From Galaxea fascicularis (lineage: Eukaryota > Cnidaria > Anthozoa > Scleractinia > Euphylliidae), in assembly GCA_948470475.1 (NCBI GenBank), contig OX419342.1, forward strand, positions 27,768,354-27,832,353: 64,000 nucleotides of DNA, read 5' to 3'. A program made the translations under genes and the position numbers. Positions 47,284 through 60,087 of the stretch are shown here, piece after piece; the first letter of the stretch is position 1; every line of letters begins with the position of its first letter. The notes below the pieces were generated by a model. The model had not been told where the DNA came from, ran no database searches, and was given only the letters and a program-made list of their open reading frames with translations.

Positions 47284-48440
47284 AGTAAGTAAGTAAGTAA
47301 GTAAAGTAAAACCTTTATTTAAGTGTCGATTTGTTTAGCCTCATAAGACTAATTGGGGACACTATTTAAGATGCACCTATTGAGAATTAAATATTTACAG
47401 GGAAATGATTAAAATTACGGGAAAACATATATACAAGATATAATTTAAAATTTAAAAATTAAAAAAAAAATTCCTATTGACCACACAGATTACAGCAATT
47501 GCTGTTGTTAATTACTATCTCGTCAAGGTTTAGTTTTCTTATTTCGTTTATGAAGATGCGTAGACTTGGTGAATCCCTCTGATTTTCATTAAGTTTCGAC
47601 CATAAAAACGGCCCAAGATATCTGACAGAGTGCTTGCCATAATGTATAGTGTCAAAACGTGGTAATACAAAGTCACTGTTCCGTAGCGAGTGTGCAGAGC
47701 CTTTGCGGACAAATAGTTCAGAAACACAATCGGGTACAAGGCTATGTTTGACGTTGTACATAAGTACTGTGATATCCTGAAGCCGTCTATTATATAAAGA
47801 GGGTATATCAGCACGCTTTAGGAGTTCGTCATAAGTAGCAGAGTGGGATTTGTATATTACCCTTAAAGCTCGTTCTTGTATTCGTTCTAACTTTCTATTG
47901 TCCGATGATTTGCAAAAATGCCAAGTTAGATGACAGTAAGTTAAATATGGCAGTATAAAAGATTTATACAGTAGTAGCTTGGCCTTACAGGGTATTAGGT
48001 TCCGAAGACGCGAGAGTACTCCAACTTTCTGGCCTGCCTTAATACATACTTTGCTGATATGCTTGGTGAAGTTGAGATTTTCATCTATATGAACTCCGAG
48101 TAGTTTGATTAATTCTGTGTTTGCAATATCAAGATCGTTTATACTCAGCGTTTTGTCGCTCTTGTCTTTATCGAGTTTTCGTGGATTAATGTTTAGAGAC
48201 TGGAACTTGTCTGGATTGGCCATTAGAAAATTATTCGAATACCATGACAGTGCTTGCTGGCCCTGTGTTTTCATTCTGCATCGTATTGTTTCATGTTCCC
48301 TTCCTTTGACGTACATTTGGTGGTCATCAGCGTACATTGTTAGATTTGCGTCTTTAACATGAGCTGACATATCATTTTGGTATATGTTCCATATAGTAAG
48401 GGACCAAAAGACGATCCTTGAGGGCATCACCCCCGTTCCA
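47284..48440 (-). mobile_element. CR1/L2-like LINE, 3' fragment with broken reverse transcriptase
   Basis: On the minus strand a 318-codon ORF (47474-48430) carries the reverse transcriptase palm motif MYADDHQMY, then NNFLMANPDKFQ, LLGVHIDENLNFTKHI, LPYLTYCHLTW and RIQERALRVIY, typical of CR1/L2/Jockey-group C-terminal RT and thumb regions. The PQGSxxGPLL box just upstream is split by frameshifts near 48385-48425, and the endonuclease and most of the RT are absent, so it is a 5'-truncated dead copy. The 3' end has AATAAA-like sequence and a (TTAC)n tail (47284-47310), as in CR1/L2 families. Confidence 0.85.
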
Positions 48441-48548
48441 TCTTTATGATATGCGAGCAGATTTTTAAAGTCAAATGGGGGCTACTGTCTTTATTATCCT
48501 TGAAATATTTTTCGCAACACGCATTTGGGGAGTATATAAAATAGTCAC

Positions 48549-48627
48549 CATTTGGCGCGAAAATATTCTCGGATATTTCTCCGCGGACATTATCTGTTCC
48601 GAGAAGCAAACAGTTCGCTCTCGGAAA
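48549..48627 (+). repeat. Direct repeat right of the LINE fragment
   Basis: Second copy of the 47161-47241 repeat, in the same orientation. Divergence between the copies is too high for a target-site duplication of this LINE insertion. Confidence 0.75.
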
Positions 48628-49631
48628 ATTATGAGCTCCAAGGGGTGAAGGTTAAACCACACCACAAAATTTGGCAAGGCTAAGCAACGCTGCTTAAAAT
48701 TCAAACTAATTTTCATTTGTTTGTAACACCCCATGTCAGCGGATTACGATGAGTGAACGTGTTAATACACTGGAATCCTAACTTCACGCTCCTTTAATTC
48801 CATCCTTCACTGATTCGTCGCCTGTCCCATTGTTCGAACAAAAATGCAGCCTAAAGAAATGCCATGGGCATTCGTTGGGAGATAAATGTACTCAATTGAC
48901 TAAAAATACCAGAAGCAACATCGCCCAATAAGTCTGACAAGTGAGCTTCGTTAACGTGTTAGTTGCTCGATGTTTTCAAGCCGATCCAAATACTTTACAT
49001 TGTAGATTACGCTATGAATTTTTAATGCAGTACAAAAAGAGGTGAGACAAAAGGTATTCCCGTTAGTTCGAGCGGTGTCCGCCGTGTGCTGCTGAGGTTC
49101 ATTTTGAAATCCTTGGTTCGCGGTCTTATTGATGTGCGCTGTGAAAGATCAGAGTTCTTTACAGGTTAGTTCTTCTAGAATTTTTATCTGGTTTGACTGT
49201 GAAATTTGTCTTGGCAAGTTATTGCCGGCAACATCAAGCGAACATCAGCGATTTAAGTCTCGTTCTTGAACATGGCCGGTTAATCTGAACAAAATCTTGT
49301 CAGACGAACTCAACCTGATTTCGTTGCTCAGTTTCGAGATGATGATGTGAGCGTCGTAAGATTTTCTGTCGCTAAACAGCAACATTTCGCATCCAGACCC
49401 GAGTGTATACAATTTTAAGTAACTGGTCTCCTTTTCTTCTCTCTTGTTAGTTAGAGGACACAATGAGTGAATTATAACTTACACGATTGGTGGAGCGTAC
49501 AGGAACGATGCGAAAAACTCCACGATTACAGAAGGTAAGATTTCACCGGATTTGTTTTTTTTTTTAATTCGTTTGTTCGTCCATCTTTCTCTTGCATGAA
49601 ACACGCACCGTAATCCCGCAACATAATTATA

Positions 49632-50335
49632 GGGAGCTTAAATGAGCACTGTCACCGGGATTTTTGCTGTTTTTGGTTCAGTTCTGCCAAAATAACTGCC
49701 TTTTACCTGTTATCGTGTAAAAAAGCAGGGAGAGCCAACCATACTGATAACCTTTTTGGCGATTTTTCAGCGCATAGCTTGAAATTTTGAAAAAATTGGC
49801 AAGCTTTTCAAATTTCAATCCATTTCCATCCTCGTCATCTTTGATGGAATACAGGAGCTTATGCTGTCAATGCAGTACCACGGTATTTAGAAGCAAAACC
49901 AGACCATTATTTTAAGGTTTCCACTGATACATTAGCACCTTTAACCTTTTAAGTGATGGTACAATAGCGTGACAGTGCCCCTTTAAGCAACGAGCACGGC
50001 AACGGAAACGAGAACGCAACAAAACAATGGGATGAATGAGCAAAAAAGATCGCTCCACTGCACTTGCGTTTACAGTTTGGTACATTTCTTTACCGTCCTC
50101 TGCAAAACAACAACGTGAAATGACCAAAATTTAGGTTTTCTCGAGAACGGGTTCGCACGACGGCAGGTTTTCCTTCCTTTTTTGCTGTAACACCGCTCAC
50201 AGTAATTTAGACCATGGACAGCTCATGTTGAACGAATTGGAATAATATAAATCGAGAAAAAAGTTACCAAAACGAGAAGTTGTATTTTGATATGAAGTTT
50301 TCGTCACAGTCGCCGTCGTCTTTGCTTAAGCTCCC
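49632..50335. mobile_element. Host MITE with TA target duplication (interrupted)
   Basis: The outer termini are perfect inverted copies, GGGAGCTTAA at 49632 and TTAAGCTCCC at 50335, flanked by TA (49630-49631, 50336-50337) as in Tc1/mariner-type insertions. After removing 49642-49986 the left arm reads GGGAGCTTAAGCAACGAGCACGG, extending its match to the right arm (GGGAGCTTAAGCAAAGACGACGG). The reconstructed host element is about 359 bp, non-coding, with relatives at 2225-2560 and 15998-16165. Confidence 0.75.
49642..49982. mobile_element. TTAA-flanked MITE nested inside the host MITE
   Basis: 341 bp between TTAA at 49638-49641 and TTAA at 49983-49986. The termini ATGAGCACTGTCAC and (reverse complement of the right end) AGGGGCACTGTCAC match at 12 of 14. 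The TTAA duplication points to piggyBac- or Kolobok-type mobilisation. There is no ORF of note. Confidence 0.75.
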
Positions 50336-50402
50336 TATTGTGCTGTTTTTGCGACTGCATGCGACAGCGTCATATTCTATTGCTGGTTTTCAGTGTCACG
50401 CA

Positions 50403-50433
<31 letters not shown>

Positions 50434-50451
50434 CCGTTCAATAGATTAAGC

Positions 50452-50489
<38 letters not shown>

Positions 50490-50490
50490 C

Positions 50491-50552
<62 letters not shown>

Positions 50553-50553
50553 C

Positions 50554-50581
<28 letters not shown>

Positions 50582-50587
<6 letters not shown>

Positions 50588-50600
50588 CTGGTGCCCACCT

Positions 50601-50620
<20 letters not shown>
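50582..50620. repeat. Short palindrome (gccatgctggtgcccac)
   Basis: Arms of about 17 bp at 50582-50598 and 50604-50620 with two mismatches. It follows 'tttgtatggagac', probably the end of a small dispersed element. Confidence 0.6.
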
Positions 50621-50632
<12 letters not shown>

Positions 50633-50633
50633 C

Positions 50634-50671
<38 letters not shown>

Positions 50672-50775
50672 TTTTATCTCTCGAAGAACTCAAAAACGTA
50701 ACAATAATACTTTATTCTAATACACGAACTGTTCAGATATCTGAATTCCCTGAAATAAGTCACCTTTTAAATCAA

Positions 50776-50806
<31 letters not shown>

Positions 50807-50807
50807 C

Positions 50808-50838
<31 letters not shown>

Positions 50839-51116
50839 CAGTCTATCACTAAACCATGAACCCATTCGGAGTGAAAATTTATATCAATAATAGTTTTTAG
50901 CTGCTCTTATACATAATGAAAGTAAAATCTCAGGAGGATCAATACTTCTGAAGTTTGAAATTTAGTGACGTCATGTGAAAACCAGCAATTGCTATCCGAG
51001 TCGAAATTCTGTTGAATGAGTGGTCACGATGCCCTACCGTCTGTCTATATGGTGTGGTCCGCTCTGTTTTTATTGTGCAATAAATATTGTCTAATCGATC
51101 GGTTTCTATCTTTCAG

Positions 51117-51244
51117 GTCAAAATGTGAATGATTATGAAAAACATAGGATTGGGGAACGCAAGCCATCAATGTTCAATCACCCTGCCACTCAAGCTCCAG
51201 CTAATTCAGATAAGTCCAACACGTGTTATTCAATTCAGTTAACT
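51117..51244 (+). other. Exon-like ORF (weak)
   Basis: It follows a fair acceptor (tctatctttcag). In one frame it reads QNVNDYEKHRIGERKPSMFN and continues open to about 51290; a GTAACG donor follows 51244. It resembles no family I know and may be non-coding. Confidence 0.25.
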
Positions 51245-51588
51245 AGAGTAACGTGGCTACAAGCCCACAGCTTTTGTTTAAAATTTACTTGAAATAATAA
51301 GGGCGACCAATTGGCGGTATCTAGTATGTTTTTGCAGATTGCTAGTCAATTAATTTCCATTTATGTGAATTAGGAACTTTTCGTTAAGTCTATATCGTTT
51401 TAACGGTGGGGACAAACATCTCTATACAGTGATACCTAAGAAGATAGGGGAAAGTTTGGGTTTTTCTTTACCGCCAAATTTTAAGGATTCCGAAAAATAA
51501 ACACCGTCGTGAATTTCAAAACGAATTCGTTTGTATTGATTCATACATAAATTATGCATTCAAGTTAGTCCTTTCCACGCCAAGTGGT

Positions 51589-51965
51589 GATTAGGGACCT
51601 CCTAAGAGGTTTACTTGGAGGTTTCTGTAACCCATCAGAGGCTCCTGGGGATAAGTGGCCAGCCCACCCCTGACGCGTGTGAGGGCAGACGAAAACAGCA
51701 CCAAGAACTTATGTTCCCTCCTCTAAGTTTCATTCGGCGTGTGGGTTCTTTGACATCCCCTTCCAGTTTCACGTGTGGAACAGTGTAGGGGATAAGACTA
51801 GCGGCTCCTGTCCAATGACGCGATTATCTGAACTGAAGCAGTCGTTAGAGCGGTACACAGCCAGCATGATCTTACCAGGAACCCTGGTTTGTGGTCCGGT
51901 CTGGGGTTTGAGCCCGCGACCTCCTGCTCAGCAGTCCGATGCATGCTCTGCCAACCGAAGTAGCA
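51589..51965 (+). repeat. Dispersed repeat, left member of an inverted pair
   Basis: Blocks 'cctcctaagaggttt', 'ggaggtttctg', 'cgtgtgggttctttgacatcc', 'ccagcatgatcttaccagga' and 'accctggtttgtg' have reverse complements, in matching inverted order, in 56640-57005. The text 'ggtttgagcccgcgacctcc' resembles a tRNA B box, so it may be an old SINE. Confidence 0.75.
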
Positions 51966-54448
51966 TCAACAATAAATCGCTTTTTCAACTGCATCGCTGT
52001 CACGAAATTTTCAATTTTTTTGTCATGTTCTAATTTAGCTTTTTGTTTCAGTTTTTCGGTCTTAGTATTTCGTATGGTCCTAGTGTTAATTAACTAGTGT
52101 TAATTCAACGTTGTAGTGTAGTGGTTTGTAATTACAGATGTATTGTAACGTAGTCTGTAACTAAAAGCGTGTAAGTTTATTGTTCTTAAGTGTTGATTTA
52201 GTAAAGCGTTGCTATCATAGGATTGTAAGGTATCGTGTTTAGCACATAGGAGTGTAAGGTACCGCGTTTTACAATAATTATGTATGTAAAGTGTTAATTG
52301 CTAAACTAATTATGCCTATATATAAATGTAAATTTCGTGGTTACTGGTTGGTGGTTGAAGTGGCAAACAGTTGGAAAGTTGACGAAAGAATTGAGAAGAG
52401 GAGCTGAACGGCCTTTCCTTGCTAAAAGACATTAGCAGACGCCGAACAAGGTTCAAGGACAAAACCCATTTGTCATTGGCGGTGTTTGTGGGCCTGAGGG
52501 TAGAAGAAGTTGAGAAGTTTTACGGAGACAAACGGCGCGCCGCGTTGACTGTGGACCTAGCTGTAAGCTGAGCAAAGAAACAGTTGGAAAGTAAAAGCTT
52601 GATATACCTTTAAGGGGATTTGCCTGCGGGGGAATGAAAGGGAGGGTACTTCGAAAATTTACCCCTCCCGGTTTGTAGTCTACGTTTTGATTTAATTACA
52701 ACCTGGCGTAGTCTCGATAGAAATCAGTAGAAATCGATTGGATGATTAAAAACAAATCAATGCAGTTGAACTGAATCCTTGTTGCTATCAGAAATAGATA
52801 ACAACAAAAAACTTGAACAAAAATATTTGAATTGTTATTGAAAAGCAAAGTAGATAACAACGAGAATATTTTTGATCCATATATATGGCTTATAAGCAAT
52901 ACTGTAACTTCCGTATGTTTTGCAGTAGATAACAATTGCATCTACGGAGAATTCGAAGTTGAGATCACTGTCTACGGACAAATCGTGTCAGCGTACGAAT
53001 GACTTCCAACTTTTTCAGCAGTCGATGGCAGTCGACAACAATCGTAAACTACAAATGGTATGTGGTTCTATTTCCCGGACACTTTTCCTCTCGGTCAAAC
53101 ACTCCTCTTTCTTCTTCATCTTCTTCCTCGTAACATACAAAATCCATTCCAATGGGGAATGGCAAGTAGTCCACTACAACTTTCTATCGGCCGGAGTTGT
53201 CTCGTTTAGTCGGCAAGCTCATTTCCTCTTCAAAAGGTTCACCGACGCACATTTCGTTGCTTCGTAAGCTGCATTGTTTTACTTTCATTGAAGTAACTCC
53301 TCTCGAAATACACAATGAAAAAGGTTTAGTTTTCGGAAACAGTTATCTCGTAACAAAGTTTTTCAGTTTCAGTTTCGGAATCAAAGCTTGACCAAGGCCC
53401 TAATTTGTGAGGAAGATTCAAGTAATACCTCGATAATATTTTGGGAGCTTATGGTAATATCGCAACAAGATGAAGGCCGAAAACCTTTGGAGAAAACACC
53501 ACTTTAATAAAACGTTTACTGCCAGAGCACAGCAAATAACTCAGGTGAGAAGCCTTCGGATCTGCCATTTGTATGAATTGGTTTACCAGGCCCGGGAAAG
53601 TTTGTTTCAGTGGTCACACAACTGAGGTATAAAGTTGGTTGCATAACTGAGGAAAAATTCTAACTAAACTGTATATGTACTTGTCTTTCAGTTTAAAATT
53701 AGACAATTCATAACAGTGTGTAAATTTCGTTGAAAAGACGAATTCATCGTCACGAAAATGCAACGCCAAATTCGATTGCTACGGACTGAACTGAATCGAA
53801 TCTGTTTACGACACTCTTGGGTTAACGGGAGTAGCCGACCACATGCTATTTTAATATGAAACTTTCGGTTGTTGCTTTCTCGAAAGTAAATATGAAGTCA
53901 AATGCAAAAACAATCCGGGAACTACATACCGTAGTTGCTGATTAACATCAGCAACGTCTTGATTTCAGCGATTCTCAAATCAAAGGAACTCGTGTATTGA
54001 CGCGCCGGAAGATTCTTGGAATGTGCACGATTTGTTTGTATTGATTGTTCCTTGCGTAACTTTGAAAGCTTTATTTTAAGGTGGTTTGCCATAGAATTAT
54101 AAGATTATCACATACTGGGTGCTCTATTCTTGATCTAAATTCAAATCACTCTTTTTTTATTGTTACCAATTCAATAAAACTGAGTGTTTCTCGATATTTT
54201 GCAGATAGAGTAATGCTCTCCAGTTAAAACTAACAAAATATCCAAGCACAAGTGTTCATCGGGTGTCTGAAGCTTCGATTTTAATTTCAGGTTCTTCGAT
54301 GAAACCTCCTGATATTTTCACAGAAAAACGAAAAAACAAATATAGGTTAACAACCGCAATAGCGGTTTCCCAAGAAAGAAAAAATGGCGAAGAGAAAGCC
54401 CTGAGAGCGAAGTTGCCAAGATCCTTTGCGTTTTTAATTTATACCTTT

Positions 54449-54512
54449 AAGGCCGATACACACGAGGGGTTAGCATACTCCAGAAGCAAAACCCCTCGTG
54501 TGTATCGGTCTT
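54449..54512. repeat. Small foldback (ggccgatacacacgaggggt)
   Basis: Two 20-bp arms (54451-54470, 54491-54510) are inverted copies with one mismatch around a 20-bp loop. It is a short MITE-like element that creates part of a 99-codon spurious ORF. Confidence 0.8.
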
Positions 54513-56639
54513 TATTCTTTCTTTGTTACAACCGTATTTTCAGTGCCGATCATGTAAAATAAAAGGCCTCAAGGAGGACATGTGGTTAATTGTAGTGAAT
54601 AGCAACCACAATGGTTCAAAAAGAGTTGCGGAGTTTTAGTTTATTGCTAAGTATCCTTTTAAAATTTGAGTGTTCGACATGTACATTCTCTCCACCAATG
54701 GGTGCAACATTGCAAAGGTGGACACAATGGCACACAAGAAGCCGGTTTTGCGATGTGTCCGCTGTGATTTTGTTATGTCAGAACCCTTTTGTATACCAGA
54801 ATTCACGAATTGTCTTGGTTTATGTACATCTCAGATCTGGCCTAAAAAGGTACCCCTTCAGGGAAAGTAGCTTTGTATAGTTGATTATCTGGATTGTTGG
54901 GAGTACTCCCTTTCGATCGACAACTGTGATATGTATAACTGGATGGAGTGGGTTACAAGTCAATTACGTAGAGCATAAATGAAATTGCTTTAAATCAAGG
55001 GCTTCAAGTAAATAAATCTCAGAATTTGTGAAAAGATCGTTACGAGTCTGCATAACCTCGCAAAGGACCACATATTACATTGTAAATAGATCAAAGTGTG
55101 TCTACTGACATAATACTAAAGATAAATTTGCTGTTATCAAGAAAGAACAAGACGCCAAAGGCGTTTACGCGGGATGTGTTGGTCGATGTTTAATACAGTA
55201 ACACTAAATTTGAATGGTTGCCCACAGTGAGAATCTATCTTTTCATACGTACAAATAAATGGAAATGTAAACAATTAGTAGAGTATTACAAGCATCGTTC
55301 GATAAGTTGTGAGTGAACACACTGGTTCGATTAGTGAACTCGCTGGTTCCGGCGATTCACGTGAACTCATTGGTTTGATCAATGGAACACTGGTTTCAAG
55401 CACACGCCAGCTATCCAATTATTCACGGGTCAATAAACAGGGAAATTGTTGGTTCGATCGCTGGCAAACACTCAAGTTTATGTCATGACAGTCTATGCAA
55501 TTGTTCATGGTTCAATACACAAAACCAAAGCAACGTTAAAATGCAAAGGCGTTTTATTTTCGGCTCGAATAAAGCTACGCAAAGCAAAGCAAGCGAACTG
55601 CTACGCTCTTGTATAGCACAATTTAGGTCAATTCATTGACTCGAATTGAGCACGTTCTTTTACAAACTTCACTGATCAGACTGATAAAAGTTGTTTGGAA
55701 ATACAAGACGAATCGAAGGATATAAAAGCACGGTGAAAATTCGCATCCAAACCTGTAATTTTTTGCAAAGTGGATCCCCAGTCTAAGCAGTCAAACGAAC
55801 TTCAAAACCACACTTTCTGATCTGTCCTCGAAGAGGGATTTCTTCATCACTATCACCACGAAATAGTCACGTCCACCGCCACGTCAAAGCACATGGGAAA
55901 ACGAGTCTGCAATGCTCTTTGACTACTTATGGCTCACAGACATCGGAGACATTCGACATTCGTACCACGATTTCTCTTGCGCCACGTTTTCGAATCTCCA
56001 AATATTTTCATTTGAAATGTAATATTCAATAAAACGGTAGCAATTACAACATGTATAAAAAGAAGTTATTCTCATTACAACCCACGTTTAAAGGTGAAAA
56101 TCGATTACAATAACTCCGGTAAATCTCGGGGTGTTTTCGGTCTCACTTCGTGAGATTACTCCGAAAGCTTCCGAAAAGTCACGGACACTCTCACTCATGC
56201 ACCCGATGACATTATGGTGACTCGCTTAACAGCCAGTAACCACAAAAAGAATTATTACAATTATTACAATTAGAGTTGTTACAGTTACTTTTGCCGATTT
56301 CTATCGATTTTCTTTAGTGCCTTTGCCAGGTATACAGAAAAATTATTTTTGTGCCCCTCAGGAGTTTCTGGGATTTTCCAGGACGGAAAGGTGAAACAAC
56401 ATTTACATATCCACAATCCCATGGAAATCTAATCCTTTGCGTTTTGCCAATCGGTTTCTTTTTAGTTGGCTTTTACGCATAGCACTAGAACCTAAAATAT
56501 ACATTTTTTTCATTGTTTGTTTTCTGCCATCCATCTTTGATTAAATTTAGTGATTGCTTGCGACAACAAGGGAAAACAGAAAGTGTAAGATCTCGAGGAA
56601 CGTCAAAACTTGCTAATTAGGGAGGGGAGACTTGGAACA

Positions 56640-57005
56640 CGGTGGGTTCATGATTTGCGGGTTCAAACTCTCAGACCGGTGCACAAACCAGGGTCCTGGT
56701 AAGATCATGCTGGCTGTGTGCTCAACGTCTACTTTAGTTCAGATGATCCAGTCAGTGGGCAGTGACGTTAAGCTGCTGGCTTTGTCTCCTTCACCTCCCC
56801 ACGTAAAACTGGATGGGGACGTAAAAGAACCCACACACTGATCGAAAAGAGTAGGGACCGTAGTTCGCGTTGCTGTGGTCTGCTCTCACACACATAAGGG
56901 TGGTTGGGCTGACCACCTGTCTCCAAGAGCCTCTGTTGAGTCGCAGAAACCTCCTTGGTAACCTCTTAGGAGTGCCACTAGGCATCGAGAAGATTACCCA
57001 CACAC
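56640..57005 (-). repeat. Dispersed repeat, right member of an inverted pair
   Basis: Inverted counterpart of 51589-51965 (for example 'ccagggtcctggtaagatca' and 'ggacgtaaaagaacccacac'). A CA microsatellite follows at 56998-57012. Both copies are clearly diverged. Confidence 0.75.
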
Positions 57006-57154
57006 ACACACATTCTAGTAAAATAATTTCATAGAAGGAATTTCAATTTGATTTGATCTTCAAATAGTGTAAAGAGAATTTCAGTTCAGGTTTCATTATT
57101 TTTCTACTCGGATGTATCCCACTCTTTCTAATACTGTTTATTTGTTCTCTCCAG

Positions 57155-60087
57155 TGTTTCAGTCATACAACCGAGATAATGCATGGAGCAAGTGATAGAT
57201 ACAGCCATCAGGGATAACATTTGGTCAAACACATTCCACTATGGGAAGGTAAGATTTCTTTGACCTTGTTAGACGTTCTCTTTTTAGCGTTATTTTAATC
57301 AAAATATCCCAATCTCCCTGCTGTCCGATTTACGACGACTCCAACACTGCATACATTTACTGCTATTGCAAGAACTTGGAGTTGGATTTGTTTTACACTG
57401 AGCAGTAAGGAAACCGGTATTAAAGACTTCATAGTTAAGCTTCTTTGTAGCCACATATATTACTTTTTACCTCGGTTTATAGTTGATTTTCTTTGAGCTT
57501 TGGTAAAGAATTGCTGAGACATAAACTAAGGACAACTGAACGCTCCTCTTTCAATATTTTCTTCCTACCGGGTCAGAAATTTTCCATCCTCGGAGACTCA
57601 TGGGCAGATAGTCGGGACGGGACGAAGCTGGTAATTTCAAGCTGAAATATTGCTTTTCTTTACAAGAACAACACTTAGAAATTTGGTCAGATACGTAGCT
57701 GGCCCAATGCAGAATTGATAATTCTGTAAAAGTACGATCAGAGCTGAAATTGGGATTCGATAGCACTGACTTCCACGGCGGCCAAGTTGGACCAAAAAGT
57801 CAATTAACTTTCAGAAAATTGCGGTTTTGATCTCGTTTTTTTGCGGAAAAGTACCACCGAGTTAAAATTGGTTCTGTTTCTTTTTACTTAAACTCTTTTC
57901 TTCCTAAATTTAATTTTTATTTGTAAACTTGCTTCATGACATTTGATGAAAACAAACATAATTATTGAATTCTGCGAGACTAAACACGAGGGACTACTTT
58001 CGGTCAGTTTTGATATTGTCAACTTCATCAGCAAAACAATATTGAAACAAGCTCAAACTGCATGTGTTTTCTTGTCCCATAAAATTTACGGCCTCGCGAA
58101 GGATGCCACAAAACGTCACACATACTCTCACAGATCTTCTCGGAATAACTCTTACTCAATGTTACTTTGCTTTACGAACAGCGATTTGAAATTTACCAAT
58201 TTAACGCACCAAATGACGCGAAGAAACCATTTGTTTTCGCTTAACGTTTCAATTTTGAATTATCGTAATAAAACCCATATGCAACGTCTTAACTAATTTT
58301 GAAGAGAAACTGCGACTTAATCCTGCGCTCTGACGATTCGGCAGCCATGAAACTTTGATTTAGTAATTCGTTGACAAGCCAAATCAAATCAAATCAAATC
58401 AAATCAATTTATTTAAGCTCGGTAACGTAAGGAGTGGTTGCCCAATCTCCCGAGCCAAGGCTAATGTATTAAACGTCCGAGCATTGCAGATCGAATTGGA
58501 ATTTAGAAGTGTTGGTAACCCAAGAGTAAACTGCATACCTACAGAACGTTCCACCAAAACACCTGCTTCTGCAATATTGCCTTTAATTCTATGGTGTCGC
58601 TTTTCTCTGAGCTGATTTTTTGAAACTTGTAAGAGATTTCACACCCATAGTTTTGAACTTAAGATTTTTCGACCTTCTAGCGATTAACTTTCCGCAGGTG
58701 TTTGCGACTGAAAGACAGATTAATTGGTCATTTTTAAGACGCCTAAAATCAGCAAAAAAATATTTTGAACACTTACACTTTTCAAGACCTTTTATAATAA
58801 AAGCACAGTGTGATAAAAATTTAAAATATCCTGCATTGATCGCATATCGGAAAAAATATGCATAATTAAGCCCCATTTGAACGACATTCATTTTAGACCC
58901 GGCACTCCTAAATTTAGATACGCGGGCCAATAGTTTTGGCACGGCCCGCTTGTTTTTTTGTTATGTAAATGCAAATATGTCGGCATGCGGGCCAAGAAAA
59001 TCAGGCGGACCGAGACCACCTCGTGAGGTGGTCCTGGCCCGCTTAAAAAGTGACCCGCGTGCCAAAACGAGATTTTGCCAGGCTTCAGTGACTTATGAAG
59101 TGACCACAAACTCAATAAGGTATGCGCAAATGCTGTCTCCGTGATTCACTGATACAAGTGCACACAAAAGAAGAAGTTAGCAATGGTTAACCTAAATTCT
59201 GCTGTCGACGCGAGGTAATACAGGGTTATTGCAAGTCGATAGTTTGGAGTAACAGCCTTTCAAATCAATGCATCTTGACGAGATATACCTTTAGAAATTT
59301 CATGGAGAAGACATTCAGAAGTTACGCGAGTTGGCCTCGAAAATTTGCATAGCAAAGGTCATCACGAAAACTTCCTTCGGCCATGTCAAACCAAGTAAAA
59401 GAATGGGGATGTGTACCGTACCTCTCTCAATCGCGGAGGGTTTAAACAGCTCAAAATAGATCTCCATATCTTTCAATTTCATTCTACTGCCGATTATTCA
59501 TAAGAATTGTATCTTTCTACTTTGAGTTCCATAGAGCTTTACCTTATTTTCAATTGGAGAAAAATATCTCTTACAAGTTTTAAAAGGATTGCTGGGAGCG
59601 TGACGCCATTGCTTTCACAAATCCTAACTTTTGTCTTCAGTTATGCATGAATGAGTTGGCTCAGAGACCTTTAATTATGCTGTCAAATTTTGTTCAACCC
59701 AAGCGAATTATGCGAGCCGCTGTAAATATGCCGGGAGGCTCTTTATTTTAAGAGTGCCTTTCTTTTTTCAGGTGTGCTCTTTAGAAATGAACATCGAAAA
59801 ACATAGAACATATTTTTGTCATTTTTAAGTGTAGCGGACCATGCCAATACCATAGGCCCGCGATGGTATAGATGGTTTTGCGTCCTGCTTTGATGTGTTT
59901 TCAAATAATAGTGACTGGATGACGAATATATCCTGAAACCGTCAACTGTCGGATCTTTTTTTCGGCAGAAACCTTGTTTCTTGTATACATAACTTGACTC
60001 TGTAACAATGCATCTGTCAGATCGTACATAATTGAAACGCTTCTGATTTTCTGTCTACAGGCTGAACTGGAAGTCGCTAAGACATAA
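57155..60087 (+). other. Candidate spliced small ORF, 30 aa
   Basis: Exon 57155-57248 follows ttctctccag and ends in GTAAGA. An ATG at 57183 gives MEQVIDTAIRDNIWSNTFHY plus GK. Joining in phase to an acceptor at 60060 (tctgtctacag) adds AELEVAKT and a stop (60085-60087). Strong splice signals support a transcript. Coding status is doubtful: it is only 30 aa and matches no known family, so an lncRNA is equally likely. Confidence 0.3.
58381..58580 (-). repeat. Probable LINE 3' tail with (AAATC)n
   Basis: Four AAATC units followed by 'aatttatttaagctcgg' look, on the minus strand, like a LINE 3' UTR ending in (GATTT)n. No RT sequence is attached. Confidence 0.4.

Noticed and set aside
54263..54562. 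99-codon plus-strand ORF
   Set aside because: Part of it is the foldback at 54449-54512, and the rest has no family resemblance or splice context.
57943..58942. Two 117-codon ORFs (57943-58296 plus; 58589-58942 minus)
   Set aside because: Composition is like the AT-rich background, with no recognisable domain, repeat or conserved motif. They are kept out of the gene list.
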